Shown piece by piece: positions 58,235 through 64,000 of a DNA stretch of 64,000 nt. Made by a program: the position numbers and the translations under genes. Under the pieces are notes generated by a model that was not told the DNA's origin, did no database searches, and was given only the letters and a program-made list of their open reading frames with translations. Origin of the DNA: Anadara kagoshimensis (taxonomy: Eukaryota > Mollusca > Bivalvia > Arcoida > Arcidae); assembly GCA_021292105.1 (NCBI GenBank), contig CM037861.1, positions 49,676,634-49,740,633 on the forward strand, read 5' to 3'. Position 1 is the stretch's first letter, and every line of letters starts with the position of its first letter.

Positions 58235-58742
58235 TATAGGCAAACATCATTGACCTGTCCATTTGACCTTTCATTAGGACTATTGATACAGAAGGGTCCA
58301 CTTAATAAATGGGTAGTGTTAAGATCCAAGTTAATACATTGACAGTACACGGGTTTCCTCTATGAAACAGGTATAGGTAAACACCTTTGACCTGTCCGCT
58401 TGACCTTTCATTTAAATATTAATCACGGACCAAGTACATCTATGTATAGTGAGCACAGGTGTTTAGTTTGTATACATCTTGAGATATACTCACCTCAAAT
58501 AGTAAACCTGTGCATTGTGTATGTATTAACTTGGATCTTATCACTACCCATTTATTAGGTGGACCCTCCTATATGAATGTTCCTAATGAAAAGTCAAACG
58601 GACAGGTCAATGTTTTTTGCCTCTATATCTCATGATGTATACAAAATAAACACCTGTGCTCCCTATAACTAGATGTACTTGGCCCGTGATAAATATTTAA
58701 ATGAAAGGTCAAGCAGACAGGTCAAAGTTGTTTACCTATATA
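58235..58742. mobile_element. Composite of two TIR elements, one inside the other
   Basis: Order A (58239-58370), B (58371-58485), A' (58490-58625, reverse of A), B' (58626-58740, reverse of B). B to A' by itself has a full element's ends (GGTAAACACCTTTGACCTG and GACAGGTCAATGTTTTTTGC), so an inverse copy appears to sit in the centre of an A to B' element. Confidence 0.7.
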
Positions 58743-59289
58743 TAACAATATGTACAAAATATACTTGTTTGTAGTTCTTATTAAAATAAAGATTGATAGA
58801 CAATCCCAATTTTGCAACAAAAAATTACATTTTATTTCGCTGCACAGTTTGTATATTCCTTAATAACGATCAAGCGGTACAGTGTTGATAGTTTCTACAT
58901 GTAAATATGTACTAGACATTTTAAAAATTTAGTGAGATAGTTGCAAGCTACATTGGTGTTTAATCAACTAAAGATAGAATCCGTGTTAGACAATTCTAGA
59001 ATCTGAAAGCTAATTAAGGTGTTAATAAAGATGTCAGAAAGAAATAAGAGAACTGTTTGATATAGATTTCCCCTAGGGCACAAAGTACGATATAATGATG
59101 TTGATATATCACAGGCAATGTACATTTGTTTTGGTTCTAGTAGAAAGTATAGAATATTTAAAACAACATATAAAAACATGTACAATTTAGGAAAAGTTGA
59201 AATAAAAATATTTTACAAATTTAAGGAAAATTTAAATAATAACTGTACTTGAATTTTTGTTTGGCTTATAAATTGAATATATGTCAGAC
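58743..59289. other. No gene recognised
   Basis: AT-rich; a 73-codon minus frame at 58964-59185 lacks support. Confidence 0.45.
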
Positions 59290-59605
59290 AATCACACATA
59301 AAATAATGGCACATGTTCAAATACTAAACCCAAAAAAGTTAAGTAAAACCTTTGAAAACTGGTTAATTACGTAAATCACGTGAATGTAAGTAAAAGCCGA
59401 ATGTTCCAGGATTGTTAGCATCTTCTGTTTAGCTTCACCACCCACGTGTAACAAAAATGAAAATATGAAAGAAATATGGAACTATGGGACGTCAAATACC
59501 TCTAAAATAGTTATCAACAAAGTTATCCACAATCCAGTAATTGCAATCATAAAACTGTTTGAGGACCTTTATTAGCCAAGACTTTCAATATTAATTTGTC
59601 AACAG
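59290..59605 (-). mobile_element. Penelope-like 3' end, strongly diverged
   Basis: CACGTGAATGTAAGTAAAAG, TGTTTAGCTTCACCACCCAC and AACTATGGGACGTCAAATAC mark the tail; the RT C-terminus side continues to about 59605. Confidence 0.65.
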
Positions 59606-60035
59606 TTATTTATAAATAGTTGTTTTGTTGTATACACTTGCTATATTGGGAACTATATCTACCATAACGCATTTACTGTGTAATAAATACACCATAACCA
59701 GAAGAAGAATGCAAATTGTTCCATAGAAACTATGTTGATTATAGAAAAAATAAAGACACATAAAGCCTCCAATGTAGCCTTTCGTGGGTGCCATAAATGA
59801 GGTTTAAATCCAAATATGAAACAGAATTTGAAAAATAAGTGGTATCTTTTATTTCAAGCTCACTAAGATTGATAGCATTAACATAGTCTCAAAATTTAGG
59901 CTAATTAAGAGAGAGAATGGCATATACACGGTATATATCTGACTGTAGAATTGATTGTTTTTTTTGACAATCTACTATCTGGATTAAAGAATAATCTGCA
60001 TTAATTGGACTTCATACTAATAGAGAGCAAGCAAT
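59606..60035. other. No gene recognised
   Basis: A 62-codon minus frame here has no support. Confidence 0.4.
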
Positions 60036-60180
60036 GGTGCTGTGTGCAATTTGTATCCATTGGTATACCAATTGTTTGTCGTAAAAATATATCGTCAAAC
60101 ACAACTTCTACTCTATAAAACACCCTAAAATCAAATATTGTTGATGGTATATTCAACATATTTATGTAATACATTTATTC
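60036..60180 (-). pseudogene. Penelope-like RT fragment (IPMGTNC block)
   Basis: The minus strand reads QTIGIPMDTNC with the block's Gly changed to Asp, then loses frame. Probably the same copy as the tail at 59290-59605, since that order fits on the minus strand. Confidence 0.65.
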
Positions 60181-60202
60181 TCTTCTGATTATAATAAAAA
60201 AC

Positions 60203-60550
60203 AAACATTCTAATTCATTCCAAAAAACAATCCAAAAGCAAATTTAAACTTTGAAACTGACAAGTTAATAAAACACGTGAACGTCCACCAGGGAAGTGAG
60301 GCCGGGTGCTGCGTAAGGTTAAGCACCTCCTGTTTAGCCAGCTACATCCGCCATATGTGTAATCAAAACAAGTTAAAGCTAAATGGAACTATGGAACGCC
60401 AAATATAACCAGGGCTATCCTGGACACAGAGACATCAAACTTATCAACAATACTGTGTTGACGGTCATAAAACATTTTAGGGGCCTGTAAAGCCTTGACT
60501 TGAAATATCACTGGGTCAATAATTTATTTGTAAGCAGCTTGCTTCGATGA
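60203..60550 (-). mobile_element. Penelope-like 3' end, well preserved
   Basis: Tail AACGTCCACCAGGGAAGTGA, GGGTGCTGCGTAAGGTTAAG to the RT C-terminus (ACTTATCAACAATACTGTGT) and AAGCAGCTTGCTTCG. The tail hairpins GGTGCT/AGCACC and ACTTCC/GGAcGT are visible, the second with one mismatch. Confidence 0.85.
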
Positions 60551-60725
60551 ATAAAGTTATCATGGTGTATTAATTGAGAAACGAATGCACCATACGCAGG
60601 AGAAGCAGATATACTGCAACACAGAAAAGAAAAGCAGAGAAATGATGATTTTGAATATGGAGCATTTTTTATCATCTTTAACGTATTTTAGTATCTCACT
60701 TAAGCATGGACAGTTTTATATTATT

Positions 60726-60842
60726 AAAAACAAGCATACTAATTTATGTCCGAATCATAATCCAGAAGCAAAGTAAAAACTTTGGAACTGGCAAGTTAGG
60801 TTAGACACGTGAACTTCCACCAGGGAAGTGAGGCCGGTTCTA
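60726..60842 (-). mobile_element. Penelope-like 3' tail, short
   Basis: AAACAAGCATACTAATTTAT to GGAAGTGAGGCCGGTTC, 115 bp only; same orientation as the neighbours at 60203 and 61057. Confidence 0.8.
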
Positions 60843-61544
60843 AAACAACAAAAGAATTGGGAACTATAGCGAACTTGTTATTTTATAACAAGCCAATTTT
60901 TAAGTTTGAATGTTATTTTAACATAGCTAAATGTTATTATCGCTGTATGTTGGAGAGATGTCGACAGTTTAATTGAAATAAAACAGAAAACATTTAAAAG
61001 ATATATTTAGATTTAAATAAAACAGAAAACATTTAACAGTAAGATACTGTTACAATAAAAACATACCAATCCATGTCCAAACCAAAATTGCAAAGCAAAG
61101 TAAAACCTTTGAAGCTTGCGGTTTAGGTAAGACAGTTTATATATATGCCTAAAAGTGTTAGATTTTAATGTTTCCTTTTATTATACATATTTTTGTAATG
61201 ACGTTCCACTAACACAAAATTTTTGCTTTTAGATTTGATAAATAGGAAAAGTGATCGGGTAGCAGAATGTAACAGGTTAAAATATCCATTTATAGTCTAT
61301 AAGTAGAGGATCATATTTATCACATTATAGTTGTAGCTTTTACAATTTTTGCAAAACAAACATTTTTTAAAAACATTTGGTAACTTAAAAATTTTAATAT
61401 GTCTATGACAAATCTAATTTACCAAAAATATACTTGTTTCCCAAATTACAAATCTCGTTCTATAACCAATTTTAATAGGTATGCTTTAAACGTCCTACCA
61501 GTGAATGTAGATTGTGGTCTTTTTGTTATTTATAACATATTATA
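60843..61544. other. AT-rich, with one short Penelope-like tail
   Basis: 61057-61133 holds the last 75 bp of the tail on the minus strand (ACATACCAATCCATGTCCAA to GCGGTTTAGGTAAGAC). A 30-bp segment AATAAAACAGAAAACATTTA occurs twice at 60976-61036. No gene. Confidence 0.55.
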
Positions 61545-61815
61545 CCAGTTTTAATTTTACAGCACTAGATGGTCGTTTCGGAATACAATTCCTCATCAGT
61601 AGTGCTTGAACCAAAATTATAAAACCAAAGATGTTTTCAAGATGTTGAAAAGATTACCAAAGGACCAAAATATATTTTAACAAATTTAGCTTACGAAATA
61701 CTTTGCATGAGGGAGTATACCTTAGTTTTTGACGAATTTTAAATTTTAACTTGCATAAGTATATTCCTGACAATAATACACATTTATTGCCTACTGAGTT
61801 TGTGATATCCTCGTA
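61545..61815 (-). mobile_element. Hammerhead element, single-motif copy
   Basis: Leader TATACCAGTTTTAATTTTAC, motif, body to TTGCCTACTGAGTTTGTGAT and ATCCTCG. About 30 bp inside the body are deleted relative to the copy at 19740. Confidence 0.8.
61561..61606 (-). ncRNA. Hammerhead ribozyme, intact core with AUC triplet
   Basis: Minus strand: stem I AGCACTA/TAGTGCT perfect, CTGATGAG, stem II GGAAT/ATTCC with loop TGT, GAAAC, then GACC and ATC in place of GTC. ATC is a permitted cleavage triplet but stem III is weaker, so slower activity is expected. Confidence 0.75.
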
Positions 61816-62067
61816 TAAATCGCATACAAAATGTAACTGTTACATAGCCTACAATGCCCAATATTTTTATCTATATATGATTCAACTAGTTTTGGATTTT
61901 GTATATATGATATTATTAACAGTTCCGTAGCTGTTTCGTCAATTTGTACTTCTTAATCAAAACAGCATTAAAACATATTAAATGGTGTTTCGGCATGGAG
62001 AAAAAAGCACTAGCGATTATTCACATTTAAAAGGTTTCTTATAAAAGATACAAATATAAGATTTACG

Positions 62068-62217
62068 ATGTACTATATTCTGTTATTAGTGGCCCTATTG
62101 ATAATGTTTTGTCAAATTTGTCATGGGCAAAATGAACATGAAAGTATAAACATTCCTATGAAAACAAATTGTGTATTAATTGCTGATATGTTTCTTTTAA
62201 AGAAGGTAAAATATTAA
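62068..62217 (+). CDS. Signal-peptide-like short frame, copy 1
   Basis: 49 codons: MYYILLLVALLIMFCQICHG is a good signal peptide, followed by QNEHESINIPMKTNCVLIAD. TATAAAAG lies at 62040-62047. AAG/GTAAAA near the end could be a splice donor (exon to about 62206). The later residues (IPMKTNC, LIADMFL) resemble the IPMGTNC-LLADLFL block of the Penelope-like RT in this window, so it may be a chance fusion of a leader with an RT fragment. No known family. Confidence 0.3.
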   Translation: MYYILLLVALLIMFCQICHGQNEHESINIPMKTNCVLIADMFLLKKVKY

Positions 62218-62499
62218 GAGGCAAACTAGTAAAGGAAAACCAGCTTTATGTTTTACAATTTTCAACAGTTCTTCTCGATGACTTGTTTGTTTTTCTTAAA
62301 ATCATATTAACGATTAGTTTGAAAAATACATTCTTGCAATTCACCCTAAAGAGAGAACAAATATAAGCAAAGCAAAGAAGTCGGATACGCATGGAAAACA
62401 ATAAAACATATTAAATGATGTTTCGGCATGGAGAGAAAACCACTAGCGATAATTCATATCTAAAAGTTTCCTTATAAAGGCTACACAATTAGACTTACG

Positions 62500-62736
62500 G
62501 TGTACTATGTGCTGTTCTTACTGGCATTATTGATGATATTTTGTCAAATTTGGCATAGGCAAAATGAACATGAAAGTATTAAGATTCCTGTGAAAACGAT
62601 TTATGTACTAATTGCTGAAATGTTTCCTTTGTGGAAAGAAATTTATTACGAGGCAAACCAGCAAAGTTTCATCATGTTTCCGTTTAGTCAATGTATAATA
62701 AATCCAATTTCTAAAAGTGTAGCATACCTTTTATAA
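62500..62736 (+). CDS. Signal-peptide-like short frame, copy 2
   Basis: 78 codons, related to 62068-62217 over the first 50 residues (MYYVLFLLALLMIFCQI, then NEHESIKIPVK). The donor-like site of copy 1 is mutated and the frame continues to a TAA. Upstream homology starts at about 62400 (ATAAAACATATTAAATG, TTTCGGCATGGAG), so about 260 bp were duplicated as a whole. The retained open frame in both is suggestive but short. Confidence 0.3.
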   Translation: MYYVLFLLALLMIFCQIWHRQNEHESIKIPVKTIYVLIAEMFPLWKEIYYEANQQSFIMFPFSQCIINPISKSVAYLL

Positions 62737-62744
62737 TACCCAAC

Positions 62745-62999
62745 ATATATTTATTTCTGAAAGAAATAAAAAACATACTTTTTAAAATTTGTTTTCGGTT
62801 ACAAATAAATATAGATATTTTGGCAAAGTGTTTTTTATACCCGGGCGAGTCTATTTTACACAAATAAGTATTATTATCGTGCTGTCGTATATATGTGTAT
62901 ATTCACGCCTTCATGCATTCCTTTGTCAATTTAGCCATTAAATATATCTTTTTACATCATATGTACTCGTCCAGATTCACCAACACCCTGTCGCTATCG
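62745..62999. other. No feature recognised
   Basis: AT-rich spacer between the short frames and the TIR element pair. Confidence 0.4.
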
Positions 63000-63245
63000 G
63001 ACTATATAGAAAAACACCATTGACATGTCCGTTTTACCTTTCATTAGGAATATTCATATAGTAGGGTCCATCTCATACATAGGTAGCGTAAGGATTCGCA
63101 GTTAATACATATATACATTGCTCATTATTAGTGTTCACATCATATAGATCAAATATACACGCGTGATCCCTATTACTTAAATTTACCTGTCCATAATGAA
63201 TATTTAAATCAAAGGTCAAGCGGACAGGTCAATGTTGTTTACCTA
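63000..63245. mobile_element. TIR element, A to B' orientation
   Basis: From AAACACCATTGACATGTCCG to GACAGGTCAATGTTGTTTAC; same layout as 39119-39361. Faces an inverse copy 50 bp further on. Confidence 0.75.
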
Positions 63246-63295
63246 TAAAATAAGGCCCGTATTATATACATGTATATTAATATTTACCTGGACTA

Positions 63296-63540
63296 TCGAT
63301 TGTATATAGGCAAACAACTGTGACCTGCCCGCTTGATCTATGATTGTATACAATGGACGACAAAAATTTAAGTAATAGTGATCACATGTTTATATTTCGT
63401 CTACATGATGTGAACACCAATCATTGGCAATGTGTATATGTATTAACTGCGAAACCCAACGCTTCTCGTGTATTGGTTGGACCCTCCTTTATGAATATTC
63501 CTAATGAAAGGTCAAACGGACAGGTCAATGTTGTTTAAAT
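63296..63540. mobile_element. TIR element, inverse copy
   Basis: From AGGCAAACAACTGTGACCTG to GACAGGTCAATGTTGTTTAA. The 64-codon frame at 63344-63538 lies wholly inside and is not a gene. Confidence 0.75.
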
Positions 63541-64000
63541 TCGTGGGATGGTTATGACAAAGAAATATATCATAATCATGTGCCTCATCGGCAGTCTTAT
63601 GCATGTTGTATTTTTAAATATTTGCTACTATGTCTGGAGTTTTATTAGATCCTTTTATGTGATATTTTTTCGGTTCACCTATATTTACCTATTGATTGCT
63701 CAGAACTTTCTTTCTGAATCACCTGGTTCCGGCGTCTCGACTGCTTGAAGTCTTGTCGTTTGATGTTAACTTTTGATCAAGATATGTATAATTGATAAGT
63801 ATAAACTGTTGCCTTCATTGAAATGTTATGCTGAAGAGAAATTGCTTTCATATGTTGCAACAACAATGTTATCTAATGCGATAAATGTCTTTGAAGTTGT
63901 TTATCTTTATGCGTTATAATTTCTTTTTTATTTCTGGAAATGTTAAATCAAACACCGAAGGAAATATCCAATTATTGATGTTTTGAGAGATGTTACAAAA
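63541..64000. other. No gene recognised
   Basis: A hydrophobic 66-codon frame at 63548-63748 (ends LSESPGSGVSTA) lacks other support. Confidence 0.4.

Noticed and set aside
63344-63538. 64-codon frame
   Set aside because: Lies entirely within a short TIR element present at other loci without the frame.

Overview
The window looks like intergenic, repeat-packed nuclear DNA of a marine invertebrate, most likely a bivalve mollusc. The evidence is its strongly AT-rich composition, an intron-containing gene for a secreted protein, tRNA-headed SINEs ending in GACGTTAAACACC, a degenerate Penelope-like reverse transcriptase of the IPMGTNCAPLLADLFL type, and an element starting AGCTCACC and ending near GGCCCATGGGCC. 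The last three are families I associate with bivalve genomes; the species cannot be named from the sequence alone. There is no bacterial or viral gene layout, and most longer open frames are shadows of repeats.

The one well-supported protein gene is on the minus strand at 8223-9178: a signal-peptide exon with a GTAAGT donor, a 358-bp intron, and a cysteine-containing terminal exon followed by AATAAA. Weaker exon-like frames with fitting splice signals lie at 5761-5961, 20225-20377, 20651-20769, 24758-24936 (repeated at 27043-27221) and 62068-62217.

The rest is a layered record of mobile DNA. (1) About 25 mostly 5'-truncated copies of a Penelope-like element, on both strands, share a conserved 3' tail; the longest, 14310-16201, keeps all RT blocks in broken frames and has lost one catalytic Asp. 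(2) A short element carries hammerhead-ribozyme motifs on one strand. Four copies have the CUGAUGA and GAAA boxes and most base-pairing, and one locus (19740-20131) has two motifs 338 nt apart, the arrangement of animal retrozymes. (3) At least six copies of hairpin-tipped elements have 41-63-bp inverted arms at one end. (4) A short TIR family (TAGGTAAACAACATTGACC) occurs singly, in inverted pairs and in composite form. (5) A 2.15-kb TIR element at 16202-18353 sits beside the Penelope copy, and both lie inside an inverted copy of the same element (13732-18928). (6) At least eight SINEs are present.

Three segmental tandem duplications stand out: 22876-27446 (two units of about 2.29 kb, nearly identical), 45106-46821 (about 0.9 kb), and 47895-54700 (two ancestral units of about 2.2 kb, distinguished by later insertions). 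In the last, each unit provides the empty site for insertions in the other, which fixes the borders of a 1.88-kb AGCTCACC element, a 445-bp hairpin element and a 60-bp minisatellite carrying repeated GGGAAATTCC motifs.
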